From the NCBI GenBank assembly GCA_019308655.1, contig JAFDHS010000039.1:1-15114 (forward strand): a stretch of DNA of 15,114 nt. Reading direction: 5' to 3'. Made by a program: the position numbers and the translations under genes. Of the stretch, positions 1-7,769 are shown piece after piece. The DNA comes from Deltaproteobacteria bacterium. Its GTDB lineage: Bacteria; Desulfobacterota; Desulfobacteria; Desulfobacterales; JAFDHS01. How positions within the stretch are numbered: position 1 is the first letter of the stretch; each line of letters opens with the position of its first letter. The notes under the pieces were generated by a model, which worked only from the letters and a program-made list of their open reading frames with translations, made no database searches and was not told where the DNA came from.

Positions 1-20
1 GATACCTGAATTGTCGCCGT

Positions 21-548
21 TTAATCGTTGTTTTCCCAACTTTTTTTTAAGCCCTCCATCTTCTCTGAAAACTCTTGTTTCATCTGTGGTGAAATTACCT
101 TGGACATTATTTCAGCTATTTGCGTTACATGACGTGCAAGATGAGAGTTCTTTATAACAGGTGCTTCCTTTGGGAGAAAGGCCGTAAGAGCGATTAACAA
201 GACGGAAATAATCAGAATCCCTTTAAAAATCCCGAATCCGCCTCCAAAGATACGATCAATCCATCCCAAAAAGGCTATATTCAAAATATATTTGATTATG
301 ACCCCCAGGACGCTGATGATAAAGAATACGCCGCAAAAAACGATCAGAAAGCTCAGTATGTTGAGATATGAAATATTGGATATCCACCCGGATAAATGTT
401 CTGCAACATACACATAATAGGTATAGGCAGCATAAAATCCTCCTAATACACCTATTATTGAAGACAATTCCTTGATAAAACCTCTAAACACTCCCCTTAT
501 GAGGCAAACCCCCAAAACGATTATAATAACAATGTCAAACGGATTCAT
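21..548 (-). CDS. CvpA-family inner-membrane protein
   Basis: A 175-residue protein dominated by hydrophobic segments, at roughly residues 5-22, 28-47, 62-86 and 103-123, followed by a polar, charged tail of about 45 residues. The opening (FDIVIIIVLG, then RGFxxGFIKE-like RGVFRGFIKELSS) is the usual start of the CvpA/colicin V production family, and the length fits. CvpA proteins are inner-membrane proteins linked in enterobacteria to colicin V export and envelope stress tolerance; the biochemical activity is not settled. The ATG is preceded by AGGAGG at 551-556, only 2 nt away, and overlaps the pfk stop codon by 4 nt (ATGA), so translation is probably coupled to pfk. It is the last gene of the minus-strand run kdsD-pfk-cvpA. 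The family call is fairly firm; the role here is unknown. Confidence 0.85.
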   Translation of the reverse strand: MNPFDIVIIIVLGVCLIRGVFRGFIKELSSIIGVLGGFYAAYTYYVYVAEHLSGWISNISYLNILSFLIVFCGVFFIISVLGVIIKYILNIAFLGWIDRIFGGGFGIFKGILIISVLLIALTAFLPKEAPVIKNSHLARHVTQIAEIMSKVISPQMKQEFSEKMEGLKKSWENND

Positions 549-1888
549 AACCTCCTCGTGTCAATATTATTTTTCAATAGACCCTGTCCGGTTGACTCAA
601 GCACGGTTTGCCACAATTTACCATTGGGATCGACCTGCTTGCGTTTTCCTGCCGATGAAGACAGGGGCACATGTACAAAGCGTTCATTCCAGCGTCCGAT
701 AAGGAGTTTTGTTTTTCCCGTCATGCCTGCATGAACGGCATCTCGCCCTAAAAAGCCGCAAAATACACTGTCATTAGCATTTGCAGGCAGGCTTCTTATC
801 ATGTAGCTGGGATCTATGTATTTAAGCGAAACTTCGATTCCTTTGGCCTTGAAATGGGATATGATCCGATCCTTGAGAAAAAGGCCGATATCCTTTAATT
901 TGATGTTTCCCGATGCATCCCGTTCCCCGTTCACGGTTTTAAAAAAATTTTGTCCTGCTCCTTCGGCAACGACGATGACGGCATGTCCTCTTTGTTTTAA
1001 GCGTTTGTCAAGGGCGGATAGAAATCCATCCGGTCCTTCAAGGTTGAAATCAACCTCCGGAATCAGAACAAAATTGGCATCCTGCTGAGCCAGTGCCGCT
1101 GTTGCCGCTATAAAACCGGAATGTCTGCCCATCAATTTTATAAGGCCGATGCCCTTAGGATACCCTTCCGCTTCATTATGAGCGCCCTTTATGGCCCGAG
1201 TAGCCACTTCAACGGCGGTTTGAAAGCCAAAAGAGCGGGAGACCATGTATATATCGTTATCAATGGTTTTGGGTATGCAAACGACACTTGTCTTCAGGTT
1301 TCTTTTTGTTACGGCATTGCCTATTTGGGTGGCGGCCATAAGGGTCCCATCGCCTCCAATCATAAAAAGTATGCCGATATTCATCCTTTCCAAAGCATCG
1401 ACAACAGCTTCTACATTCTGTGCTCCCCTTGAAGATCCGAGGATTGACCCCCCCATATCAAGGATATTGACAACCAATTCCGGCGTAAGTTCAATAATGT
1501 CATGGCCATATTCCGGAATAAAGCCTTGGATTCCGTATTTTATGCCGTATATATTCTTGACACCGTAACGGTAGTAAAGTTCCAGAAATATTGCGCGGAT
1601 GATATCGTTCAAACCGGGACAGAGCCCGCCGCATGTTACGACCGCACACCTCAGTTTGCTTGGGTCAAAGTATATCTTTCTTCTGGGGCCGGCGAGTTCA
1701 AAGGATGGGAGGGGTTGGTTTTTTTTGCACATCATGTTGATATGGTTCGGATCAACATCGATAAGGACCCTGTCGGTATCGGATATAAAACTTTGACTGC
1801 ACGTCTCCTTGTAATCTTGCTGGATGGGGGACGGTATTTTGGGATCTCCAAGCGTTTCTATTTTTGTATCGACACAAGTACAGCTCAT
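545..1888 (-). CDS. 6-phosphofructokinase, plant-like/TP0108-type long form
   Basis: A 447-residue member of the PFK family, which phosphorylates fructose 6-phosphate at C1 in glycolysis. It has an N-terminal extension of about 75 residues before the core, as in plant-like, spirochaete and trypanosome PFKs. Visible motifs are TCGGLCPGLN (about 85-94, phosphoryl-donor loop), GGDGT (178-182), PKTIDND (206-212, with D210 as the expected catalytic base) and MGRHSGF (253-259). GGDGT carries the glycine typical of ATP-dependent enzymes. The lysine of PKTIDND is typical of PPi-dependent enzymes but also occurs in ATP-using members of this clade. ATP use is therefore the more likely call, but PPi is not excluded. 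The ATG has AGAGGG just upstream. The gene lies 38 nt after kdsD and overlaps cvpA by 4 nt. Confidence 0.9.
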   Translation of the reverse strand: MSCTCVDTKIETLGDPKIPSPIQQDYKETCSQSFISDTDRVLIDVDPNHINMMCKKNQPLPSFELAGPRRKIYFDPSKLRCAVVTCGGLCPGLNDIIRAIFLELYYRYGVKNIYGIKYGIQGFIPEYGHDIIELTPELVVNILDMGGSILGSSRGAQNVEAVVDALERMNIGILFMIGGDGTLMAATQIGNAVTKRNLKTSVVCIPKTIDNDIYMVSRSFGFQTAVEVATRAIKGAHNEAEGYPKGIGLIKLMGRHSGFIAATAALAQQDANFVLIPEVDFNLEGPDGFLSALDKRLKQRGHAVIVVAEGAGQNFFKTVNGERDASGNIKLKDIGLFLKDRIISHFKAKGIEVSLKYIDPSYMIRSLPANANDSVFCGFLGRDAVHAGMTGKTKLLIGRWNERFVHVPLSSSAGKRKQVDPNGKLWQTVLESTGQGLLKNNIDTRRL

Positions 1889-1926
1889 GATACCCTCTTT
1901 AACGAAAATGGCCGCAAGGAAAATTA

Positions 1927-2901
1927 TTATGTTGCATTGAATTTGAAAGCGCCTTTGCCTAATATGTCGTGCAGATGTAAAATGCCCTGAACCTTTCCGG
2001 TGGAATTTATTACGGGAAGGACTGTTATCTGATGCTCTTCCATGAGATTTAATGCGTCATAGACAGGGGATTCCGGTTGAACCGTTCGCGGATTTTCGGT
2101 CATAATATTCTGGAGGCTGCCATCAAAAAATATCATCTCTTTTATAATTAAACGTCTTATGTCTCCGTCAGTAATGATGCCGGTAAGAATTCCGTCTGTT
2201 TTCGTAATGAGGATCGCTCCCAATTCAAAACGATTCATTTCCGTGAGTGCTTGTTTCACAGAAGTTTTATCATCGACACAAGGTACAACGTCTCCCGTTA
2301 ACATGATATCTTTAACTTTGCAAGAAAGCCGCCGGCCAAGCATTCCACCGGGGTGATTTTTTTTGAAGTCACTTTTTTTGAAATGTTTTTTGTTGATGAG
2401 GATTACAGCAAGTGCATCTCCCATGGCAAGAAGCGCCGTAGTACTTGCAGTAGGTGCCATGCCCAAAGGACAGGCTTCTTTTTCCACCCCTGCATCAATA
2501 ACGATGTCGCTGTTTTTCGCTAATGTGGAATTTTTGTTCCCGGTAAACGCTATAATACTGCATCCTATTTTCCGGATACTCGGCAGCATGATATTCAGCT
2601 CATCAGTTTCACCGCTGTTGGAGAGTGCAAGAAATACATCCTCCCGGCTCACGATGCCAAGATCTCCATGTATGGCTTCAACAGGGTGCAAAAAGATGGA
2701 TCGTGTTCCCGTACTGTTGAACGTTGCTACAATTTTTCGGCCTATTATTCCGGACTTGCCGATACCGGCAACAATTACACGGCCGGTTGAGTTGTAAATC
2801 AGATCCACCATTTTGACGAAATTGTCGTCAATACGATCAATTAAATTTAAAATGCCCTCTGCCTCGATCCTTAGAACTTCAGTTACTTTTTGTATAATCA
2901 T
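1927..2901 (-). CDS. kdsD: D-arabinose 5-phosphate isomerase (KdsD/KpsF/GutQ type)
   Basis: A 324-residue protein with the standard two-part layout: a SIS sugar-isomerase domain (about 1-190) and a pair of CBS domains (about 195-320). SIS signatures include AGIGKSGIIGRK (45-56), HPVEAIHGDLG (72-82), LSNSGETDE (93-101), CPLGMAPTASTTA (144-156) and the conserved NHPGGMLGRRL (182-192, with the family's catalytic-region histidine at 183). The enzyme interconverts ribulose 5-phosphate and arabinose 5-phosphate, the first committed step to KDO for lipopolysaccharide, so the organism probably has a Gram-negative outer membrane. The ATG at 2901 has no good Shine-Dalgarno (upstream bases read TACCGTAAA), but no better in-frame start is visible and the N-terminus fits the family. 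It is the first gene of the minus-strand run with pfk and cvpA. Confidence 0.93.
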   Translation of the reverse strand: MIIQKVTEVLRIEAEGILNLIDRIDDNFVKMVDLIYNSTGRVIVAGIGKSGIIGRKIVATFNSTGTRSIFLHPVEAIHGDLGIVSREDVFLALSNSGETDELNIMLPSIRKIGCSIIAFTGNKNSTLAKNSDIVIDAGVEKEACPLGMAPTASTTALLAMGDALAVILINKKHFKKSDFKKNHPGGMLGRRLSCKVKDIMLTGDVVPCVDDKTSVKQALTEMNRFELGAILITKTDGILTGIITDGDIRRLIIKEMIFFDGSLQNIMTENPRTVQPESPVYDALNLMEEHQITVLPVINSTGKVQGILHLHDILGKGAFKFNAT

Positions 2902-2993
2902 TTTACGGTAGCTTTTATATCCTTTTGAACAACTTTATCCATCGTTTTTCCAAAAAATTCTATTCGAACACTGATTCAGAAAAAATTACAGTA

Positions 2994-3020
2994 TGCGAAT
3001 TTAAACTAGTTAAATTCGCA
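2994..3020. repeat. 11-bp inverted repeat with 5-nt loop
   Basis: The arms TGCGAATTTAA (2994-3004) and TTAAATTCGCA (3010-3020) are exact reverse complements around the loop ACTAG. On the plus strand a T-rich stretch (ATTTTTT, 3021-3027) follows directly, which resembles an intrinsic terminator. However, the flanking genes diverge, so a terminator would only make sense as an insulator or in a leader. An operator for a dimeric regulator is the alternative. The stem is AT-rich apart from its GCG/CGC end. Confidence 0.5.
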
Positions 3021-3178
3021 ATTTTTTAATCAAAAAGCAACTGTTTTTTTGTTCTATGTTTAGAGGCAGTTTGAAAATAAGGGTTCGTCCGGTATCCTTA
3101 AATTTTAATAAAAATATGATAAATTAATATTGACAAGGGGAGTGAGTTGATTTAAAAAGCCAAATTTGTTTGTGAGAC

Positions 3179-3207
3179 TTTAAAGGCTGTGTTTTTATCC
3201 TTATAAT
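3179..3207 (+). promoter_or_regulatory. Sigma-70-like promoter for the Cys-rich gene
   Basis: TTTAAA (3179-3184), 17 nt, then a consensus TATAAT (3202-3207), 35 nt before the ATG at 3242. A second pair lies upstream: a consensus TTGACA (3131-3136), 17 nt, then a weak TAAAAA (3154-3159). Each has one consensus box and one poor box, so I cannot tell which is used, or whether both are. Confidence 0.4.
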
Positions 3208-3241
3208 ATAAGTATTTTTTACCTTAAAAGAGGTGCTTTCA

Positions 3242-3517
3242 ATGATCTGTAAAACAGTAAGAGACGGTAGCGAATGTTCATTTATGACGGCACAGGGCTG
3301 TTCATACAAAGGAGGAAGCTGCCGTCAGATTATAGAGCAGTGTGAAGAGTGCAAGCGTACCGTCGAGTTATCATCCGGCTGGTATTGTACCGCATGCCCT
3401 GATCCTGAATTAAAATGGAAAGTAGGAAATTGCAACCTGGCAACGCATGTTTCAAGGGAGGTGGCGGAAACCAAAGCTAAGATCAATCCGCTCAAGGCTT
3501 CCAAGCGTAAGGGATAG
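3242..3517 (+). CDS. Small PxxKW-type cysteine-rich protein
   Basis: A 91-residue soluble protein with nine cysteines at 3, 12, 20, 27, 34, 37, 49, 52 and 64, arranged partly as CxxC pairs (CEEC 34-37, CTAC 49-52). The second CxxC is followed by PDPELKWKVGNC (53-64). This matches my recollection of the 'PxxKW family cysteine-rich protein' seen in Desulfobacterales, a family without known function. The spacing suggests bound metal (Zn or Fe-S), but this is inference. There is no signal peptide or membrane segment, and the last 20 residues are Lys-rich. I chose the ATG at 3242 over an upstream GTG (3233) because AGAGG (about 3229-3233) is well placed for it. It has its own promoter candidates and a strong hairpin downstream, so it is probably monocistronic. 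Confidence 0.8.
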   Translation: MICKTVRDGSECSFMTAQGCSYKGGSCRQIIEQCEECKRTVELSSGWYCTACPDPELKWKVGNCNLATHVSREVAETKAKINPLKASKRKG

Positions 3518-3576
3518 TTCGTTTCCGTTAATGATCGGCTATTTTTTTTACAATCGCAGCAAAATCTGCGTTATTG

Positions 3577-3614
3577 CCCGCCCGCTGTTTTGACCAATCA
3601 AAACAGCGGGCGGG
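3577..3614 (+). terminator. Perfect 17-bp GC-rich hairpin, probable terminator
   Basis: The arms at 3577-3593 (CCCGCCCGCTGTTTTGA) and 3598-3614 are exact reverse complements, with a 4-nt loop CCAA. It lies 60 nt after the Cys-rich gene. Only TTT follows the stem, so it is not a textbook intrinsic terminator, but the stem is very stable. A smaller hairpin (CGCAG/CTGCG, 3555-3570) and a run of eight T (3542-3549) lie just upstream. It could instead be a dispersed palindromic repeat. The rest of 3518-3841 holds only a promoter candidate and AT-rich DNA. Confidence 0.55.
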
Positions 3615-3674
3615 TTTGGCTGGTGTACACACCCCCCATCTTGTCGAAAATCCCTTACCCTGACTGCTTTTCTC

Positions 3675-3702
3675 TTGACAATTTTCCCCTCTAACCTGTA
3701 AG
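3675..3702 (+). promoter_or_regulatory. Possible promoter for the aminotransferase-CLC pair
   Basis: A consensus TTGACA (3675-3680), a 16-nt spacer and TGTAAG (3697-3702, four of six matches to the -10 box), about 140 nt before the start codon at 3842. It is the best candidate in a gap downstream of a strong hairpin, but the -10 element is weak. Confidence 0.35.
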
Positions 3703-3841
3703 AATCATCGTATTTTTTCATTTTCGTTTTATTATTTCAAAAATTTTAAAAAAAGTCTAAAGTGCGTGAACCGGGTTGTTGCGCCTGAACTTGAACACTT
3801 TTAACTATTTTAATTGAATAGTGCCAAAGGAAGCCGGATAC

Positions 3842-5149
3842 ATGAATTTGCTAGCCAGCCAGCTAAACCAGGTTATTGAAAAGGGCAATCCCCATATTAT
3901 GGAGATGTTGTCGGAGATTGGCAAAAAACTTTTTTTCCCTAAGGGAATCCTGAGCCAGAGCGCAGAGGCAAAGAAAAAAGCATATAAACTAAATGCAACC
4001 ATCGGGATTGCCACAGAGGAAGGGGGGATCATGCATTTCCCCTCGATTATGGATACCCTTGGCACCATTCGACCTGAAGAATCATTAACCTATGCTCCCT
4101 CCTTTGGTATTCCAGCTTTAAGAAAAATCTGGAAAGAATCCCAGTTTGAAAAAAATCCTTCGCTTTCAAATAAAGAGACGAGTCTTCCTGTGGTTACAAG
4201 TGGTATTACTCATGCGATCAGCATTTTTGCGGATGTCTGGACGGATCCGGGCGATGTGATTGTTTTGCCGGATATGATGTGGGGGAACTACAACATGACG
4301 CTGAGCATCAGAAAGGGCGTCAAGATCACGAATTACCCCATATTCACGGCAAAGGGCGGTTTTAATGTCGAAGCTTTTGAAAATCGGGTCAAAGAGGAAG
4401 CAGCAAAAAATGACAAGATAATTGTCCTCTTAAATTTTCCCCACAATCCCACAGGCTATACGGCAACCGAAGAAGAAGGGAACCGGATTGTCAGAATCCT
4501 CACTGACGTTGCCAGGGGAGGTACAAATGTTGTTGCGGTTGCAGATGATGCCTATTTCGGGCTTTTTTATGAAGAAGAAACCTTAAAGGAATCACTCTTT
4601 GCACGTTTGTGTAATCAACATGAAAGGCTGCTTGCCGTTAAACTGGATGGTGCCACCAAGGAAAATTTTGTCTGGGGGTTGCGGATCGGTTTTATTACCT
4701 ATGGATGTAAAATACAGGGGGATCCTGGACCTTTTTATGAGGCCCTTGAAAAAAAGACGGCCGGATGTGTAAGGGGAAACATATCCAATGCTTCTCATCT
4801 GGGTCAGTCCATCGTATTAAAATCAATGCAGGATAAAAAATATCCGGCGGAAAAAGAGGAAAAGTTCGAAGTACTGAAAAAAAGAGCCAATCGTGTAAAA
4901 GCGGTGCTTTCAGATCCCAAGTACAAAGATGCCTGGGATGTTTACCCCTTTAATTCAGGCTATTTTATGTGTATAAGGCTCAAGTCCGTGAATGCTGAAA
5001 CCTTAAGGCTTCATCTTCTTGATAAATACGGCGTCGGACTTATTTCCATTGGAGAAAGGGACCTGAGAGTCGCTTTTTCATGTCTGGAGGAAAAGGAGAT
5101 TCCCGAGCTGTTTGACATTGTTTTGCAGGGGATAGAAGATTTGAACTAA
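3842..5149 (+). CDS. PLP-dependent aminotransferase, class I/II (fold type I)
   Basis: A 435-residue cytoplasmic aminotransferase. The aspartate-aminotransferase landmarks can be placed: N202 in HNPTG, D235 and Y238 in DDAY (PLP ring contacts), K273 in DGATKENF (Schiff-base lysine), R281 in WGLRIGF eight residues later (phosphate contact, same spacing as in the E. coli enzyme), and R409 in RVAFS (substrate carboxylate). All catalytic positions are intact, so it should be active. The amino-acid substrate cannot be read from the sequence; it is not close enough to AspC, HisC or TyrB for a name. I prefer the ATG at 3842, with AAAGGAAG about 9 nt upstream, to a GTG at 3821. The stop codon overlaps the next start (TAATG), so it is probably coupled to the CLC gene. 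Confidence 0.88.
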   Translation: MNLLASQLNQVIEKGNPHIMEMLSEIGKKLFFPKGILSQSAEAKKKAYKLNATIGIATEEGGIMHFPSIMDTLGTIRPEESLTYAPSFGIPALRKIWKESQFEKNPSLSNKETSLPVVTSGITHAISIFADVWTDPGDVIVLPDMMWGNYNMTLSIRKGVKITNYPIFTAKGGFNVEAFENRVKEEAAKNDKIIVLLNFPHNPTGYTATEEEGNRIVRILTDVARGGTNVVAVADDAYFGLFYEEETLKESLFARLCNQHERLLAVKLDGATKENFVWGLRIGFITYGCKIQGDPGPFYEALEKKTAGCVRGNISNASHLGQSIVLKSMQDKKYPAEKEEKFEVLKKRANRVKAVLSDPKYKDAWDVYPFNSGYFMCIRLKSVNAETLRLHLLDKYGVGLISIGERDLRVAFSCLEEKEIPELFDIVLQGIEDLN

Positions 5150-6981
5150 TGGACCTATTAACTTTCATGAAAACCAAATTCGGATGGATTTCCTCTATGA
5201 AAGGCTCTTCCGGCATCGCCCATGCGGGTAAATGGTTTTTTTACTTTATATTAATAGGCTTTATTGCAGGATTAGGCTCCATCGCATTTCATTATCTTTG
5301 CCAGCTTGGCGTTCATTATTTTATGGATGGGATCGCAGGTTATCGACCGCCTGCACCTGCCGGCGAACATCACCTCTTCCCCCCCACAACCACTCCCTTT
5401 AATCGCTGGATACTCCTCTTCTTACCTGCCCTGGGAGGAATCGTGAGTGGATGGCTGGTATATACCTTTGCGCCCGAGGCGGAAGGGCACGGTACGGATG
5501 CTGCTATTGATGCCTATCATTCAAAAGGAGGCTATATACGAAGCAGGGTTCCCTTTATTAAAACCATAGCTTCTGCCATTACCCTTACAACCGGTGGGTC
5601 CGGGGGGCGGGAAGGTCCCATAGCGCAGATCGGTGCCGGTTTCGGGTCCTTTCTGGCGACAAAACTCAAATTGTCCGACCGGGAACGCAGAATCATGATG
5701 GCTGCGGGGATCGGTGCCGGGGTAGGGAGTATCTTCAGAGCGCCTCTTGCAGGCGCTCTTTTTGCCGCTGAAGTATTATACAGAGATCCCGAGTTTGAGT
5801 CCGAAGTTATTATTCCCGCCGGAATTTCATCTGTGGTTGCCTACTGTTTTTTTTGTCTGGTATTTGGATGGGGGTCTTTATTTGAGTCCCCTGATTTTCA
5901 TTTTCGAAATCCCCTTGAATTAGGTCCGTATATTGTTCTTGCGTTTGTGCTCGTTATTACAGGTGTTTTTTACATCAAATCCTTTTACGGCATAACCAGG
6001 CTTTTTAAATCCTTAAATATTCCCAATCACATCAAGCCGGTCATCGGAGGATTTTGTACGGGTATCATCGGGTTTTTTTTACCCTACACCTTGGCTTTCG
6101 GCTATGGTTTTGCCCAAAAGGCGCTTCACAATGAACTTGCCATTTCTGTTTTGCTGTTTCTTGCCGTCGGCAAAATCATCACAACATCTTTTTCCATCGG
6201 TTCCGGGGGCAGCGGAGGCGTTTTCGGACCGTCGATCGTCATCGGCGGCGCCATGGGGGGCGCGGTAGGCAAGGCATTTAACCTTATCATGCCGGGGGTT
6301 GTCACCGAGCCCGGGGCCTTTGTCGTTGTCGGTATGGCCGGTCTTTTCACCGTTGTTTCAAATACGCCGATTTCCACTATTATATTTGTCAGTGAAATGA
6401 CCAATTCATATCATCTGCTTCTTCCAAGTCTTCTGGTATGTTCGGTCTGTTATCTGATGGCCCAGAAATGGACCATCTACGTCAAGCAGGTAAAGAGCAA
6501 GATCCATTCCCCTGCCCATGCAGGAGAATTTATGGTGGATATATTACAGGCCATTCATGTCAAGGACCTGATGCATCTTGTAAAAAAGGTAACCCTTATC
6601 CCCCAGGGCATGTCCTTTCTTGATTTCAAGAAATTCTTCTGTGAAACAAAGCAGCACTATTTCCCTGTTATGGATACCCATGAAAGACTGGCCGGAATAT
6701 TTTCCAGCACGGATATAAGGGGTGTGCTCTTTTCAAAGGATATCGAACACCTTGTCGTAGTAAAGGACATTGCCACTACGGATATCATTTTAACTACCGC
6801 TTCCGAAGATTTGAATTCAGTCCTTCAGAAATTGACCGTAAAAAATATCGACAGCCTTCCCGTGGTAAAAGAGGATGATCACGGCATCCTCATCGGGATG
6901 CTCAACAGAAGAGAGGTTATTGCATTTTATAACCAGCAGGTCCAAAAGCTAAAGAAGGGAAGGGGATCTCAAGAAGTATAA
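5149..6981 (+). CDS. CLC-family chloride channel/transporter with C-terminal CBS pair
   Basis: A 610-residue membrane protein. Residues about 25-450 form the CLC core and about 460-600 carry two CBS domains, which usually bind nucleotides and gate the protein. The anion-pathway motifs are present: GREGP with the gating glutamate at E155 (E148 in E. coli ClC), GVFGP with F359, and the central tyrosine Y421 in EMTNSYHLLLP. Two positions differ from the E. coli antiporter. The GSGIP loop reads GHGTD (H114 in place of the serine), and the inner proton glutamate (E203) aligns with V209 in LFAAEVLY. Valine there is typical of CLC channels, so passive chloride conduction is possible, but many bacterial lineages are uncharacterised. 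The start overlaps the aminotransferase stop by one base. It ends 55 nt before the convergent truA, with no convincing terminator between them. Confidence 0.92.
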   Translation: MDLLTFMKTKFGWISSMKGSSGIAHAGKWFFYFILIGFIAGLGSIAFHYLCQLGVHYFMDGIAGYRPPAPAGEHHLFPPTTTPFNRWILLFLPALGGIVSGWLVYTFAPEAEGHGTDAAIDAYHSKGGYIRSRVPFIKTIASAITLTTGGSGGREGPIAQIGAGFGSFLATKLKLSDRERRIMMAAGIGAGVGSIFRAPLAGALFAAEVLYRDPEFESEVIIPAGISSVVAYCFFCLVFGWGSLFESPDFHFRNPLELGPYIVLAFVLVITGVFYIKSFYGITRLFKSLNIPNHIKPVIGGFCTGIIGFFLPYTLAFGYGFAQKALHNELAISVLLFLAVGKIITTSFSIGSGGSGGVFGPSIVIGGAMGGAVGKAFNLIMPGVVTEPGAFVVVGMAGLFTVVSNTPISTIIFVSEMTNSYHLLLPSLLVCSVCYLMAQKWTIYVKQVKSKIHSPAHAGEFMVDILQAIHVKDLMHLVKKVTLIPQGMSFLDFKKFFCETKQHYFPVMDTHERLAGIFSSTDIRGVLFSKDIEHLVVVKDIATTDIILTTASEDLNSVLQKLTVKNIDSLPVVKEDDHGILIGMLNRREVIAFYNQQVQKLKKGRGSQEV

Positions 6982-7036
6982 GGACCGAATTCGTAGATTC
7001 CAAAGCAACTCCGAGTTACTTTTAAACTACGCCCTG

Positions 7037-7769
7037 TTAATAATCGACATGCATCAGGAATAAACCGTGAGGGGGGGCGGTGGCGCTTGCCAGGCTTCGA
7101 TCTTTTGAAAGAAGTATGGCTTTGAAATCATCCGGGGTGATTTTACAAAGGCCTACATCGATAAGTGTACCTATAATATTGCGGACCATATATCTTAAGA
7201 ATCCGTTTGCCGTTATTTCAAAAACAAGATAATCCTTCTTTTCTTCCTCAATCGTCGCTTTGATGACCTTTCTGTTTGTGTGCGCTCTGGGGCTGCCTGT
7301 TCCTTCAAATGCTTTAAAATCGTGTGTGCCGATGATATGAGAGATGGCAGCGCGTATGGCGTCAATCTCCAGCTTTTTTCGTATAAACCATGCATATTGC
7401 CGGCCGATTGCAATGGGAAGATGGCGGTTTAAGATTCTGTAATGATACGTTTTCTTTTTTGCATCAAACCGGGCATGAAATGTTTCATCCACTTCTTCGC
7501 ATTCCTTGATTAGAATATCTTCCTCCAAAAGACTGTTGAGGAAAAGTTTGGGCGGAAAGTTTGGTGTCACAGCGAAAGTTGGCGACCTGAGCGAATGCAT
7601 GTACACCGGCGTCGGTCCGGCCTGAGCCGCTGAGGTTGACCTTTTTTCTCGTCATGGTTTTTAATGCGTTTTCAATTTCTCCCTGGATGGTACGATCTTT
7701 TTTTTGTATCTGCCAGCCGTGATAGCGGGTTCCGTCGTATTCAACCGTGATTTTAAAGTTTTTTGCCAT
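7037..7769 (-). pseudogene. truA: tRNA pseudouridine synthase A, frameshifted
   Basis: TruA makes pseudouridine at positions 38-40 of tRNA anticodon arms. The 5' part starts at the ATG at 7769 and includes YDGTRYHGWQ (11-20) and the catalytic GRTDAGVH (50-57, D53). It runs correctly to about residue 76 (AQTF), then leaves frame and stops at 7485. The 3' part (LNSLLEEDI, FHARFDAKKKTYHYRI, NGFLRYMVRNIIGTLIDVG) continues one base out of phase down to 7037. The break lies at about 7538-7550, in a GGAAAAG stretch. Dropping one base would restore a protein of about 243 residues, but the linker before LNSLL would then be a few residues shorter than usual, so a small deletion (for example 8 nt) is as plausible as a 1-nt insertion or a sequencing error. 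The reading frame stays open for 81 codons upstream of the ATG, but through palindromic repeats, so I do not count that part as gene. Confidence 0.85.

Larger units (their letters stand above)
2902..3241. other. Divergent AT-rich intergenic region
   Basis: This 340-base gap separates kdsD (minus) from the Cys-rich gene (plus). It is very AT-rich and must hold the promoters of both transcription units. On the plus strand it contains two promoter-like pairs (3131-3159 and 3179-3207). In the middle is a palindrome (2994-3020). No credible coding region is seen; a 61-codon minus-strand reading frame at 3124-3309 overlaps the Cys-rich gene antisense and looks like a shadow. Confidence 0.7.

Noticed and set aside
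1502..1990. 162-codon plus-strand frame antisense to pfk and kdsD
   Set aside because: It is a shadow of two strongly conserved genes on the other strand, with no ribosome-binding site or recognisable domain.
3821..3841. GTG start for the aminotransferase
   Set aside because: The ATG at 3842 has a well-spaced AAAGGAAG, and the extra seven residues add nothing recognisable.
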